Source: Verrucomicrobiaceae bacterium
GTDB taxonomy: Bacteria > Verrucomicrobiota > Verrucomicrobiia > Verrucomicrobiales > Verrucomicrobiaceae
Reading direction: 5' to 3'
Assembly: GCA_015075365.1 (NCBI GenBank)
Contig: JABTUN010000002.1
Coordinates: 496,001 to 560,000 of the forward strand
Length of the DNA: 64,000 bases
Shown: positions 26,418 to 37,671 of the stretch, one piece after another
Layout of the letters: each line of letters opens with the position of its first letter
How positions within the stretch are numbered: position 1 is the stretch's first letter
Notes under the pieces: generated by a model
What the model saw: the letters and a program-made list of their open reading frames with translations, nothing else
What the model was told of the DNA's origin: nothing
Databases searched by the model: none
Program-made: the position numbers and the translations under genes

Positions 26418-27671
26418 TCACGCCGCCTCGCACACGATCCGCGCGGCATAGGCGCCGTCCATGCCGCTGCCGGGCGGGAGGCTGCTCTGCTCCTGCTCCA
26501 GGCGGTGGCCGGGGGCGGCGGCGAGCACGGCGCGCACGACGGCGCCGTTTTCCTCCGGATCCAGGCTGCAGGTGCTGTACACCAGGGCGCCGCCGGGGCG
26601 GAGCACGCGCAGGCCGTTGGCGAGCAGGGCGCGCTGCATCTCCGCGTGCCGGGCGAAGTCCTCCGGCTGCAAGCGCCAGCGCACATCGACGCGCCGCCGC
26701 ATGACGCCGGTGTTGGAGCACGGGACATCCAGCAGCACACGGTCAAATCCTGCCTCCGCCCAGGCGGGGAGCTCCGGGAGGCTCCAGTCGTGCGTCTCGA
26801 TGCGGGCGCAGTCCACGCCGAGGCGCTGGAGATTCGTGTGCAGCCGGCGCAGACGCCCCGGTGACACATCGCAGGCGATGATCTCCCCCTGATCGCCCAT
26901 GAGCTCCGCCATGAAGGCGGTCTTCCCGCCGGGGGCGGCGCAGGCATCGAGCACGCGCTGGCCGGGCAGCGGGGCGAGCAGGCGCGGGGCGATGAGCGTG
27001 GCGGGATCCTGAATGTACACCCGCCCGGCGGCGAGCTCGGCGCGGGGGAGGGTCTCGCAGGCGAGGAACTCCTCCGGCGCGTCCTTCATGTCCGGGTGCA
27101 GGCGGTTCACGCGCGCGGTGAGGGGGGCGTGCTGCTGGTTCCACACGCAGAGGGCCTCCGCGCCGGCCGCGCCAAGCTGCGCGCTCCAGCGCTCGACGAG
27201 CCATTTGGGATGGGAGGTGCGCGTCTCCAGCGGCAGCAGGGCCACGGCGGCGCGCAGGTCCTCCGCCTCGCGGCAGGCACGGCGCAGCACGGCATTGATG
27301 AGACCGCGGGCGCGCCCGGTGGCGGCCACGGTTTCGTTGACGGCGGCGTGCTCCGGCACGCCGATGATGAGCAACTGCGCCAGGCCGATGCGCAGTCCCC
27401 AGCGGCAGCGGTGGTCGAGGTGCTTGTCATTCGTGAGGACGGCGGTCCAATGGTCCAGCAGGGAGATATGGCGCAGCGTGGTGAGCACGATCTCCCGCAG
27501 AAAGGCGGCGTCCGGGCCGCTGATGTCCTCCTCCCGCTGGATGAAGTCCAGCAGGTCGCTGGCATGGCGCTCCCCGTGCGCCCACTCCCCCAGCACATCG
27601 AGCGCTAGCCCGCGGACGCGGGAGACGGGCGGCGGGCGGGGCGCGGGGGGCTGGGGGCGGGCGGGAGTCAT
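26418..27671 (-). CDS. rsmB: 16S rRNA m5C967 methyltransferase RsmB-like
   Basis: 417 residues. N-terminal NusB-like RNA-binding domain (RGLALDVLGEW, INAVLRRACREAE), then a SAM-dependent m5C methyltransferase: motif I DACAAPGGKT, LLDVPCSNTG with one catalytic Cys, and YSTCSLDPEEN with the second. The ATG at 27669-27671 is chosen; the open frame extends upstream through non-homologous sequence. The C-terminal RIVCEAA end is slightly short but plausible. Fully open, unlike its right-hand neighbours. Confidence 0.9.
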   Translation of the reverse strand: MTPARPQPPAPRPPPVSRVRGLALDVLGEWAHGERHASDLLDFIQREEDISGPDAAFLREIVLTTLRHISLLDHWTAVLTNDKHLDHRCRWGLRIGLAQLLIIGVPEHAAVNETVAATGRARGLINAVLRRACREAEDLRAAVALLPLETRTSHPKWLVERWSAQLGAAGAEALCVWNQQHAPLTARVNRLHPDMKDAPEEFLACETLPRAELAAGRVYIQDPATLIAPRLLAPLPGQRVLDACAAPGGKTAFMAELMGDQGEIIACDVSPGRLRRLHTNLQRLGVDCARIETHDWSLPELPAWAEAGFDRVLLDVPCSNTGVMRRRVDVRWRLQPEDFARHAEMQRALLANGLRVLRPGGALVYSTCSLDPEENGAVVRAVLAAAPGHRLEQEQSSLPPGSGMDGAYAARIVCEAA

Positions 27672-27786
27672 CGTCGTGGCGTTGTAAACCGGACCCGCAG
27701 GCCATGCGAGGGCGAAAAAGCAGGGGAGGCAGGCCGGGCGAGCTTCGCCCTTGCACTTTCCGTACGCCCTTGGAACATGCGCGCCC

Positions 27787-28597
27787 ATGCGCTACGCCAT
27801 CTGCAACGAAACCTACCAGAAAGAATCCTTCGACGCCATGTGCGCGGATGTGGCCGCGGCGGGCTACGCGGGCATCGAGCTGGCCCCCTTCACCCTGGCG
27901 GAGGACCCGCGGGACCTGACCCTGGCGGACGCCCTTTCTCTCTGCGAAAGGGCCCGCCGCCACGGCCTGGAGATCCTGGGCCTGCACTGGCTGCTGACGA
28001 AGCCGTCGTGGTTCCACATCACCACGCCGGATGCGGTGCAGCGGCGGGAGACGGCGCGCTTTGGCCGGCATCTGGTGCGCCTGTGCGCGGCCATGGGCGG
28101 CAAGATCATGGTCTGGGGCAGCCCCAAGGCGCGCAACCTGCTGCCGGAGTGGAATTACGACGAGGCCTTTGCCCGCGCGGCGGACTGCGTGCGCGAGGTG
28201 GCGGTGGAGGCCGGCCGGCACGGTGTGACGCTGGCGATGGAGCCGCTCGGACGCAAGGAGACGAACTTCCTCAACACCGCGGCGGAGACGATCCGCTTCT
28301 GCCAGCTCGTGGATCATCCGGCCTGCAAGCTGCACCTGGATGTGAAGGCGATGAGCGACGAGTCAAGCCCATCCCGGACATCATCCGCGAGAGCAAGGAC
28401 TGGTTTGTCCATTTCCACCCAATGACGCGAACCTGCGCGGCCCCGGCCAGGGCGAGATCCGCTACGAGCCGATCATCGCCGCGCTGCGCGAGGTGGGCTA
28501 CCAGGGCTGGCTTTCGACCGAGGTCTTCGACTACACACCGGACGCGCCCACCATCGCGCGCCAGAGCATCGAGTATCTGAAAAAGATGATGGCCTGA
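27787..28597 (+). pseudogene. Sugar phosphate isomerase/epimerase (TIM barrel), frameshifted
   Basis: Xylose-isomerase-like TIM-barrel protein. MRYAICNETY, GYAGIELAPF, KIMVWGSPK, LAMEPLGRKETNFLNT and [10 protein letters not shown] follow the family. After about 28372 the frame shifts (to [18 protein letters not shown]), and again at about 28421 (to [20 protein letters not shown]), ending at the TGA 28595-28597. Each shift is repaired by adding one base, so sequence error is the likeliest cause. Expected length when corrected is about 270 residues. Confidence 0.8.
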
Positions 28598-28610
28598 GGC
28601 CCGGGCAAGC

Positions 28611-29574
28611 TCAAGCCACCTCCGCCAGCACGTCCGCCACGCGCACGACCGCGCCGCCCGCCTCACGGCTGCGGATGCCGGCGATGATGACGGCCATGAG
28701 CCTCGACCGTCTCCTCAAAGGGCAGCGGCCGCGCGCCGCTGCGCAGCATGTCGATGAAGGCCACGAGCTGGCCGCGGAAGGCGTGGTAGGTGTCCGTGAG
28801 CTTGAGCGCCAGGTCCCCCTTGGTGCCGTGGAGATGCACCGCGCCAAAGCTGCCGTAGGCATCATGCAGCGCGCCGAGCGTGAGCCGCACGCCGCCGCGG
28901 TGCGTGACATGCACCACATCCCCGCCGGCGTCGTGATGCGTGCGCACCGTCTCAAACCCCGGCCCCAGCAGCGGCTCCACCGCCTCCAGCGCATGGATGC
29001 CATAGCGCTCCCACGTCTTGCAGGTGAAGCTGGTGATCCAGCGCAGCTCCCCCAGGTGGGAAAAGTCCGCGCGCATCTCCGGCGCGTAGCGCATGCCGCT
29101 GGTGGACAGGATGATCCTGCCCGCGCGGTGCCACGCCAGGAACTGGCGCAGCTCCGGGATCGTCGTCGCCATCGGCTTGTCGATGAACACCGGCAGCCCG
29201 GCCTCCACAAACGGCCGCGCGCGCCGCACATGGTCCGTACCGTCGTCCGTGGCGATCACCGCCGCGTCCACCTGGCCGATCACGTCCTCCGGCCGCGCCA
29301 CGACCTGCTCGATCAGGCTGGCCGCGGCCACTTTCGGCGCGTCCGCCGGATCATCACACCAGATGTGCGTGACACGCGCGCCGGGGATGCGCACGGACTC
29401 CAGCGGCTGCCTGCCCATGTAAACGGGAATGCCGGCGTAGGGGCACCTGGCCATCTCGGCGGGATTGTAGCCGTTGATGATGCCGCTCCAGGAATAGGGA
29501 TGGCCGTTGCCCTCGATCATGCCGAGCATGGCCAGCCGCAGTTCCCGGCCCTCTGTTCGCAGTTCGCTGTTCAT
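28611..29574 (-). pseudogene. Gfo/Idh/MocA family oxidoreductase, one frameshift
   Basis: NAD(P)-dependent sugar-type oxidoreductase. AAVIATDDGTDHVRRARPF, GLPVFIDKPM (the EKP-equivalent catalytic Lys) and the C-terminal alpha/beta domain are seen in the frame 28663-29574. At about 28697 the continuation LMAVIIAGIRSREAGG lies in another frame and ends at 28611. It is probably intact in the organism; a C-terminal helix is lost in the sequence as given. It converges with the TIM-barrel gene, which often accompanies such oxidoreductases. Confidence 0.8.
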
Positions 29575-29650
29575 ACGCCGCGACTAGAAACGAGGCCGCT
29601 GCATCTGCCTGCCCGAAACCGATGGTTCCCTGTCGAAACCAAACCGCGCC

Positions 29651-30499
29651 TCACGGATCGTCCCGCCCCGCGATGAAGTCCCGGAACGCCTGCGCCACGC
29701 GCCGCGTCACCGGGCCGTCGATGCCCGGCAGCACACGATCATCCACGCGCGCCAGCGGATGCACATCCCGCGTGCTGGAGGACAAAAACGCCTCGTCGCA
29801 GCTCTGGAGCACCGAAAGCGGCAGATCCGCCTCCTCGATGGCGATTCCGGCCTTTTCGCAGGCCTCGATGACCAGCGCGCGCGTCACACCCGCCAGGCAG
29901 CCGGAGCGCAGCGGCGGCGTCTTCACCACACCGGCCTCCACGATGAAAACATTCGTCCCCGTGCCCTCGCACAGCTCCCCGCGTGTGTTCGCCAGCAGCG
30001 CCTCCCCTGCCCCGCGCGCCTTCGCCGCGGCCAGCGCGCGCACATTTTCGCCATAGGAGGTCGATTTCACACCGGCGAGGCCGCCGCGCTCATTGCGCGT
30101 CCACGGCACGGTCACGGCGCTCTCGGTGGGCGGCCAGGGTTTCAGCGCCGTGGCCGCGCAGGTCATCGTGACGGGCGAATCACCGCGGTCGGAGCCCAGC
30201 GGGCCGTCGCCGCTCGTCACGGTGAAGCGGATGCGCGCGTCCGGCATGCCATTCGCCTCCATCACATCCGCAATCGCCGCGATGAAGATCTCAAACGACG
30301 GCGCGGTGATGTCCATCACCTCGCAGGAGTGCGTGAGCCGCCGCCAGTGGCGGACGGCGGTGAAGGGCTTCCCATTCCGCGCCACCAGCGTCTCAAACAC
30401 GCCGTCGCCCACCAGGAAACCGTGGTCGAAGGGAGAGACGCGGGCGTCTTCGAGGGGAACAACGCGGCCGTTGATCCAGATGTGGGCGGGAAGGCTCAT
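29651..30499 (-). CDS. PLP-dependent class IV aminotransferase
   Basis: 282 residues of the branched-chain aminotransferase / D-amino-acid aminotransferase / aminodeoxychorismate lyase fold. The schiff-base Lys is in GVKSTSYGEN (Lys145); DHGFLVGDGVFETL near the N-terminus and NVFIVEAG, LPLSVLQSCDEAFLSSSTRD (split motif) in the C-terminal half are family features. The substrate cannot be told by eye; the DVHPL tail slightly favours a BCAT/lyase type. Fully open frame. Confidence 0.85.
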   Translation of the reverse strand: MSLPAHIWINGRVVPLEDARVSPFDHGFLVGDGVFETLVARNGKPFTAVRHWRRLTHSCEVMDITAPSFEIFIAAIADVMEANGMPDARIRFTVTSGDGPLGSDRGDSPVTMTCAATALKPWPPTESAVTVPWTRNERGGLAGVKSTSYGENVRALAAAKARGAGEALLANTRGELCEGTGTNVFIVEAGVVKTPPLRSGCLAGVTRALVIEACEKAGIAIEEADLPLSVLQSCDEAFLSSSTRDVHPLARVDDRVLPGIDGPVTRRVAQAFRDFIAGRDDP

Positions 30500-30568
30500 G
30501 GACAGCCACTATGAAACATCCAACACCGGACGTCCAACTGCCAACGCCGTCCGCCCAGTGTTGGGCCT

Positions 30569-31048
30569 TTACTCCTCCGCCGCCCCGTCCTCGCCGTGGC
30601 CTTCCTCGGCCATGCGCTGGATTTTTTCGCCGAGGAAGGCGATGTAGCCTTGCACGTCGAGGCTGTCGGGCTCCGGCTCGCCGCGCACGGCGTAGAGCCA
30701 GCCCTGCTCATAGGGATCGCTGCGGACGATGCAGGCGTCGGCCTTGAGAAGAGCGTTGCCGCCGGCAAAGCGTCCCTGCATGACGCAATAGACATCGGAG
30801 GCGGCCTTGAAGCCCTCCACCCAGCCGATCATGTCGCCGGGGGACACCGGGGCGTCGGGCGCGGCCTTCCACTCGCAGTCCACCAGCTCGCCAAGCATGC
30901 GGGTGGCAAACTTGGTGAAGCCGACGCGCCACAGGCCGTCCTCCCCTTCGACCGGGGCCATCCAGTAGTGGGAGCGGGAGTAACGGAAGGAATCCGGGAA
31001 GCGGGCGGAGAAGCGGGCGTGTTTGAAGCGGATGAAGTTCAGCGGCAT
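30569..31048 (-). CDS. gcvH: Glycine cleavage system H protein-like
   Basis: 159 residues. Lipoyl-carrier domain with the lipoylation Lys in WVEGFKAASDVYCVMQG (Lys81; canonical VESVKAASD). GDMIGWVEG and VGFTKFATRMLGELVD match GcvH. Longer than the usual ~125 residues because of N-terminal and acidic C-terminal extensions. No gcvT or gcvP is adjacent, so it may serve a distant glycine cleavage complex or lipoate relay. Confidence 0.85.
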   Translation of the reverse strand: MPLNFIRFKHARFSARFPDSFRYSRSHYWMAPVEGEDGLWRVGFTKFATRMLGELVDCEWKAAPDAPVSPGDMIGWVEGFKAASDVYCVMQGRFAGGNALLKADACIVRSDPYEQGWLYAVRGEPEPDSLDVQGYIAFLGEKIQRMAEEGHGEDGAAEE

Positions 31049-31107
31049 GAGCGCCGCTTTTTACGCCGCGGCGCGCGCGAAGCAATCGCGGGGCCTGAAA
31101 ACACCTC

Positions 31108-31145
31108 GGCCCGGTGGGACCCAACCAAAATCCCACCGGGCCTTT
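31108..31145 (+). terminator. Strong GC hairpin in 307-bp gap between gcvH and ftsK
   Basis: Perfect 12-bp stem GGCCCGGTGGGA / TCCCACCGGGCC with an 11-nt loop, followed on the plus strand by TTT. On the minus strand it is followed by GAGGTGTTTT. Both neighbours are on the minus strand, so it could end ftsK transcription despite the weak U-tract. The rest of 31049-31355 shows nothing recognisable. Confidence 0.55.
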
Positions 31146-31355
31146 AGGTGACCGGCGTGTCCCCAACCATGAAGTGACACGCCAGCTCGATGTTGTTTGT
31201 TTCCCCAGGCGAACCTGGGAAAAGCTATGAAGCTCTCGCCTCAACCACCATGCAAAGAGCAGCCAGCGGGCCAACTCCGCTGACGGTTTTGCAAAATGCG
31301 CAGATTTTTTTCGCGCGAGGAATGAGACGGGCGTGCAGCGCTTGAAAATGCCTTC

Positions 31356-34006
31356 TCAATCAATCTGCACCAGGATCTCGCGCGGTTTCGCGCCGTCACC
31401 GGGGCCGATGATGCCGCGGGCCTCCAGCAGGTCCATCATGCGCGCGGCACGGCCGTAACCGAGACGCAAACGCCGCTGGAAGAGGCTGGTGCTGGCCTTT
31501 TTCTCCTGGCGGATGACCTCGATGCATTGCTCGAGCGTCTCGGCCTCCTCGGCGCTCATGCCACCCTCTTCACCATCCTCGCCGCCCTCGCCCATGAAGT
31601 CGCCGCTTTCCTCATCGACCTTCACATCAAAGACCGGCCGTCCCTGGGCGACGCAATGATCGACGAGCGCGTGGATCTCGTCGTCCGTGACGAGCGCGCC
31701 CTGGCTGCGGATGGGCTGCGCGCCGCCGGGCGGCACGTAGAGCATGTCCCCTTTGCCGACGAGGTTTTCCGCGCCCTTGCGGTCGAGAATGACGCGGCTG
31801 TCGAGGGCGGAGGAGACCTGGAAGGCGATGCGCGTGGGGATGTTCGCCTTGATGACGCCGGTGATGACGTCCGCGCGCGGGGTCTGCGTGGCGACGATGA
31901 GATGGATGCCCGCGGCGCGTGCCATCTGCGTGATGCGCGCGATGGCCACCTCGATGTCGGCGGGGGCGGTCTGCATCAAATCGGCGAGCTCATCGACGAT
32001 GACGACGATGTAGGGCATGGTGTCCGGCGTGGGCGGGCGGTGGGCGCGCTCCGTGGTCTGCGGGGCGGGCGGTGGCTGCGAATCACCCAGCCAGGTGCCG
32101 CTGGCATCACGCAGGCCGCCGGGGTCTTCCGCGGCGGCGTCCATGTCAGCCTCGTCATCGCGTGGCGAGGCCAGGGACACGGCGTGGACCAATGCACCGG
32201 CCGGCGGGGCTGCTTCCAGATCGGGAGCGGTGACCTTGGGCTGCGCCTTGGCCATGGCGGCGGCGTTCGCAGCGGCCGCGGCGGCACGTTTGGCATCCTG
32301 GTCGGCCTTGCGTTTGCGGTTGCGGTTGTTGAAGGCCTCGAAGTTGCGGCAGCCCTCCTGCGCGAAGATCTGGTAGCGGTTTTCCATCTCGCGCACGACC
32401 CAGCGCAGGGCCAGGAGGGCCTTTTTGGGATCCGTGACGACGGGCAGCGCCAGATGCGGCAGCTCCTCGTAGTTTTGCATCTCGACGACCTTCGGGTCGA
32501 TCATGATGAAACGCAGCTCGTCCGGCGCAAAGCGGCAGATGAGGCTGGTGATGATGCCGTTGATGCACACTGACTTTCCAGAGCCCGTGGCACCGGCCAC
32601 CAGCAGGTGCGGCATCGCGGCGAGGTCGCCGATGATGGTCTTGCCGTACACGTCCTTGCCGAGGGCGACGGGCAGCTTGGCCTTGCCGTTGATGAAGACC
32701 TCGTCCTCCAGCAGCTCGCGCAGCGGAACGATGATCTTTTCCTTGTTCGCCAGCTCGATGCCCACGGTGTCCTTGCCGGGGATGGGAGCCAGGATGTTGA
32801 TGCGCTCCGCGCGCGTGGCGCGGGCGATGTCCGCGTCGAGATTGGCGATGCGGCTGACGCGCAGACCATCCACGGGCCGCACCTCGTAGCGGGTGATGGC
32901 GGGACCGCGTGTGATATCGCCCGGCTCGACGCTGATGCCAAAGCTGGCGAGCGCCTTGACGATGGTGGCCTGCACGGCGAGCAGCTCCCCCTTGTCCGTG
33001 GGCGCGTGGTGCTCCTCCGGCCAGTGCAGCAGGTCCAGCGGCGGCGGCCCGATCATAGTCCTTGAAGCGCACGGTGAGGTTGTCGAGCGAGCCATGCGGC
33101 GCCTGCTCGATCTTCTGCGCGCGCTTTTTCTCCCACACCTCGGTGAGCTTTGGCTTGTCCTTGCCGTCCTCGTGCGGGCGCGGGACGGAGGCGTCGATGA
33201 TCTTCGGCGGCGGCGGGTCGAATTTGAGGCCCAGCTCCGGCGTGATGGCCACAGGCGCCGGCGCGGGCGCTTCCGCGCTGTTCGCACCCTTTTGCTTCTT
33301 CCGCAGCTCCACCGGCACCGGCGTGAGGGTGCCGGGGATGGTGTTGGCGGCTTCTTCCGCCAGTTTTTCAGCGATGAGGCGGCGCTGCTCGCTCTCCTCC
33401 CATTTCGCAAATTCACGCCGCAGGCTGTGGATCGCCGTGACCGGATGCATGCCGGTGACCATGAACAGGCCCACCATGTAGATCGTGCCGAGCACCAGCA
33501 TGGAGCCCACCTGCCCGATGAGCGTCATCAGCAGCACATCGCCGATCAGCCGGCCCACCACGCCGCCACCGCCCGCGTGACCTCCACATTCTGCTCAAAC
33601 AAGCCCAGCGTCTGCAGCAGGGCTGCCGCGCTCACCGTCAGCACGGCCACGCCCATCCAGCCGATCCGCGTCAGGCGTGTCTTGGAGTGCAGCTTGCACA
33701 CGCCGAACCAGGTGACCGCCACCGGGACCAGATACGCCGCCAGGCCGACAAAGAAGAGCGAATAGCCCGCCAGCACCGCGCCGACGATGCCCATGAAATT
33801 CTGCGTTGTGGTGGACGGCAGGTCGAATGGCTGAGGTGCGACCACGCGGGCATGTCCCGGGAATCATAAGAAAGCAGCGCCAGCAGCAGCATGGCCGCAA
33901 CCATGAGCAGGAGGATGCCGGTCACGTCATTCCACGGACTCTCCTTCTCGTCCGTGGATCGGGCGCGGGGCGGGCGGACGGCATTGGCAGCGGCGGCGCG
34001 GTTCAT
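31356..34006 (-). pseudogene. ftsK: DNA translocase FtsK/SpoIIIE, three frameshifts
   Basis: Septal DNA pump. N-terminal membrane helices (ILLLMVAAMLLLALLSYDSRD; VGLAAYLVPVAVTWF; IGQVGSMLVLGTIYMVGLFM) are followed by a Pro/Ala linker, then the motor: VAGATGSGKSVCING (Walker A), IVVIVDELADLM (Walker B), TQTPRADVITGVIKANIPTR (20-residue motif), and the C-terminal gamma/winged-helix domain RRLRLGYGRAARMMDLLE. An Ala-rich insertion of about 90 residues separates NFEAFNNR from the Walker B strand. Frame changes occur near 33840, 33555 and 33058. FtsK is usually essential, so sequence errors are likely. Start ATG at 34006; another at 34045. Confidence 0.9.
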
Positions 34007-34179
34007 ATTCTGGCAATTTTGGCAGACGAACTTATTTAAGGCCACCGAAATATTTACCTTGTCTGCATTTCACGCCTGCTCTTGGTTTCCCCGTGGCCGC
34101 CCGTCCCCGCCTCCGGCTTGATGCTTGACGCTGGGAGCCTGTGGCCCATCTTCCACCGCCTCCGCGCACACCTCATCCC

Positions 34180-34613
34180 ATGAAGAAAACCATCGCCCTC
34201 ACCCTCGCCGCGGCCTTCATCGCCGCGTCCGCCATCAGCACCCCCAGCCGCGCGCAAGATGCCGGCAAGGTGGATTTTGAGAAACAAATCCTCCCGTCCT
34301 CAAGGAAAGCTGCTTCAAGTGCCACGAGAAGGAGCACGAAGAAACGGCAAGGTGAAGAAACCCAAGGGCGGCCTTCGCCTCGACGGTGCCGCCGTCATCA
34401 TGAAGGGCGGCAAGGAGTATCCCAATGAAAACGTCGTCGCCGGCAAGCCGGAAGCCAGCTGGCTCGTCAAGACCATGGAGCTGCCCGGAGTCCGACGACC
34501 TGGCCATGCCGCCCGAAGGCAGGGGCGACCGCATCAGCAAGGCGAACATCGACCTCATCAAGAAGTGGATCACCGAGGGCGCGAACTTCGGTGCCTGGAA
34601 GGGCGTGGAGTAA
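34180..34613 (+). pseudogene. Exported c-type cytochrome (PSCyt1-like), frameshifted
   Basis: Signal peptide MKKTIALTLAAAFIAASA, then DFEKQILP..LKESCFKCHE with one CxxCH haem-binding motif, and a C-terminal ITEGANFGAWKGVE. Three one-base indels break the frame: a missing C at about 34293, a missing A at about 34346, an extra G at about 34490, each in or next to a homopolymer. Corrected length is about 144 residues. The family is widespread in Planctomycetes/Verrucomicrobia, often beside DUF1501 or DUF1549 genes, which are absent here. Confidence 0.8.
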
Positions 34614-34645
34614 GCTCCATCCGCATTTGCATCTTCCCTTTCACG

Positions 34646-34674
34646 AAAGGCGGGGCGAAAGCTCCGCCTTTCTG
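34646..34674 (+). terminator. Intrinsic terminator after cytochrome gene
   Basis: AAAGGCGGGG, loop CGAAAG, then CTCCGCCTTT (one G-T pair), running into TTTCTG on the plus strand. It lies 33 bp after the cytochrome stop and 15 bp before the next gene. Confidence 0.7.
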
Positions 34675-34688
34675 TCATTCTCCTCCCC

Positions 34689-35714
34689 ATGTCCTTTGTT
34701 TTCGCCACCTGCCGCGCCGGTTCAGAGCCCTCCCTGAAGGCGGACGTGGCGCGCTGGCACGAAGGCAGGCTGACACCGGCCTTCATGCGGCCCCAGCTCA
34801 TCACCTGGAAGGTGCGCGGGCAGCCCCCCGACAGCGGCTTCGTCCTCGACTCGCCCTTCGCACGCGTGTCCGGCCTCTCGCTGGGCCTGTGCGCCTCCGC
34901 CGCGGAGCTCATCGACAAACTGCGCGCCACCGGGGCGCTCCCTCTGCCTGCATGCCTTCCCGCGCGAGACACCGGAGGACGGCGTGCCGCCGGAGACATG
35001 GCGGCGCATCGACGCGCGGCAGGCGCCATCATCAGCGCGCTCACGGATGCGGGCTTCCAGCTCCGCCCGCGTCGTCCCTCGCGCACGGCGACCTCGTGCT
35101 GGACCTCCTGTTCGATGACGCGGACGACGCGGCGTTCTTCGCCGGGCTGCACCGCCACCACGACGGCGCGCACCGGCAGCCCGGCGGCCTGCCGCGCCTC
35201 ACCCTGCCCCCGCATGCGCCTTCGCGTGCCTGGCTGAAGGTGGAGCAGGCCCTCGCCTGGCGTGGCTGGGACACACCGGAGCTCCAGGGCCGCCTCGCCC
35301 TCGATCTCGGCTGCGCGCCCGGCGGCGCGTCCCTGGCGCTGCTGGACCGCGGCATGCGCGTGACCGGCGTGGACACCGGCGACATGGACGAAGCCGTGCT
35401 GCGGCACGACAGCGGGGCCTTCCGCCACCTGCGCACGCCCGTCGGCCGCCTGGATCCCGCGCGCCTGCCCGCCGGCGTCTCCCTCATCCTGTGTGACATC
35501 AACCTCGCCCCACCCGAGGTCCTGCCGCACATCGAGCGCCTCCAGCGCGCCCTCCGCGCCCCGCGCCTCATCCTCACGCTCAAATTAAACATCCCGCGCT
35601 GGAGGGCGGCTGGATGAGTTTGTGGACTTCATCCGCGGCTTCTCCCCTGCCCCGGTGCATGTCACCCAGCTCGCCGCGAATCGCCGCGAGGTCTGCGTCG
35701 CCGCCGGCGTTTGA
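34689..35714 (+). pseudogene. RlmM-like rRNA 2'-O-methyltransferase, frameshifted
   Basis: Resembles 23S rRNA C2498 2'-O-methyltransferase. N-terminal THUMP-like part FVFATCRAGSEPSLKADVAR; SAM-binding LDLGCAPGGASLALLDRG; VSLILCDINLAPPEV; LILTLKLN with the catalytic Lys; then DFIRGFSPAPVHVTQLAANR to the stop at 35712. Frame changes near 34945, 35060 and 35590 split it into three open pieces. Corrected length is about 340 residues. Confidence 0.78.
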
Positions 35715-35750
35715 TTTTTCTTCTCCGCCGCCTCCGAATCTCCCGCTGCC

Positions 35751-37593
35751 GTGCGCCTCCTCGATCCTGCCAACCTCCACCTCGCCTGGCTCGCGCTCAT
35801 CCCGCTGGCGCTGTGGCTCTTCCGCCGGCAGGCGCGCCGCGTGCCCGTCTCCACGCTGCTCTTCTTCGCGATCCCTCGCACGGGAGCACCAGGAGTCCGC
35901 CTGGCTGCGCCGCGTCAAAAAGTGGCTCTCCCTGCTGCTCACCCTGCTCGTCCTCCTGCTCGCCGTCCTCACCCTCGCGCGCCCCGTCGGCGGCGCGCGT
36001 GGCGACTCCCCGGCGCTGTCGTCCTCGTGATCGACCGCTCCGCCTCCATGGCCGCGCAGGACGATACCGGCCGCACCCGCGTGGACGAGGCGCGCCGCCT
36101 GCTCGCCGCACGTGTCCGCTCCCTCCCGGACCAGGCCGTGCTCTCCCTCATCGCCTTCGACGGCAGGCCGCAGGTCCTCCTCTCCCGCAGCCGCAACCGC
36201 CGTGAGTGCCTGCGCCTGCTTGATGAGGTCAGGCCCCTGCCCGTCGCCGGTGATCCGCCCGCCGCCCTGGCCGCCGCACGCCGCCTCGCCGATCTCGAAA
36301 ACGGTTCCCGCGTCTGGGTCGCCACGGACACCCGCCCGCCCGGCGGCCAGGGCGTCGAATTCCTCGACTGCGCCCTGCCGGAGGTCACCAATGCCGGCAT
36401 CACCGGCTTCCAGATCCGCCCCAGCCCGCTCTCCGGCGGCCAGCAGGAGGTCTTTGTCAAAATCAGCGCCGCCGCCGCCAACCGCGCCCGCATCACCAGC
36501 ACCCTGGGTCACCCTCGCCAGCCGCCTCGCCCAGATCCGGGAGATCGAGCTCGATCCCGGTGCCAGCAGCACCCTCATCCTCCCCGTGGAGGCCGTGCGC
36601 GGCCAGCAGCTCGACCTGCGCCTGCGCACCCCGGGGGATGTCTTCCCGTGGGATGACGCCCTCACCACCCCGCTGCCCAAGAGCACCCCGCTGCACGTCG
36701 CCTGGATCACGGAGCAGCCGGATCCCTTCACCGGCATCGCCCTCGCCTCCCTGGTGGAGTCCCGCCGCATCGAGATGACCCGCCACGAGCCCGCCGCCTG
36801 GCCCCTCAAAGAAAAGCCGGACGTGTATGTCTTCGAGCACTGGATGCCTGCGGACTGGCCTGCCGACCGCCCCGTCATCGCCCTCAACCCGCGCCGCGGC
36901 AGCGGCCCCGTGCAGGTCCGCCCCCTCCCCGGCAGCGGCATCCCCCACGATGGCGTGCGCGGCGTCCTGCCGGACCATCCCGTCCTCTTCCGCGCCGCCA
37001 GCAGCCGCATCGCCCTCACCCAGAGCGTCCTCCTCAGCCTCCCGCCCTCCATCGAGCCCCTGTGGATCGCCGGCACGGAGCCCGTGCTCGCCGCCGGGGA
37101 GCACGCCGGCCAGCGCATCGTCGTCACCGCCTACGAGCCCGCCCGCTCCGAGCAGCTCGCCCTCCTGCCCGCCTTCCCCCTCCTCCTGGGAAACGCCCTC
37201 TACTGGTGCGCCGAAAACAGCCAGCCCCTCTCCGGCTGGCGCACCTGGCGCACCGGGGAGCTGCTGCCCGGCGACTCCCTCGTCCAGTGGCGCGCCTGGG
37301 ACGGCGCCCGCTTCCTCGAAACCGCCGACAGTCCCGCCAACGGCCTCCTCCCCCTGCACCGCATCGGCGCCTGGGAGGCGGCGGACGGCCGGACCGGTGC
37401 CAGCGTGCTCGCGGATGAACGGGAGACCAACCTCGCCGCCCGTGATCCGTCCGCCGCGGACGCCTCCGCGCGCCCCGCCGCCCCCATCATCACCGCCAGC
37501 GCCTTCAGCACCTGGCCCCAGCGCCTGCTCTGGGCCATCCTCGCCCTCCTCGTCCTCGAAAGCTTCCTCTTCCACCGCAAGGCCGTCTATTGA
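35751..37593 (+). pseudogene. BatA/vWA-domain membrane protein, frameshifted
   Basis: Begins (GTG at 35751) with the N-terminal BatA signature LLDPANLHLAWLALIPLALW and a second helix (WLSLLLTLLVLLLAVLTLARP). A von Willebrand A domain follows with the MIDAS start VLVIDRSASMAAQD. The C-terminus is another helix (LLWAILALLVLESFLF). Frame changes near 35875, 36015 and 36510. Such proteins sit in MoxR/Bat clusters, but no MoxR ATPase is nearby. The 37.1 kb part is open without error. Confidence 0.78.
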
Positions 37594-37671
37594 GTTCGTT
37601 TCAGGTTCCAAGTTTCAGGATGGAACCTTATGTTGGACGTGAGACGTTGAACGTTGTCCCGGTCAGAGTTG

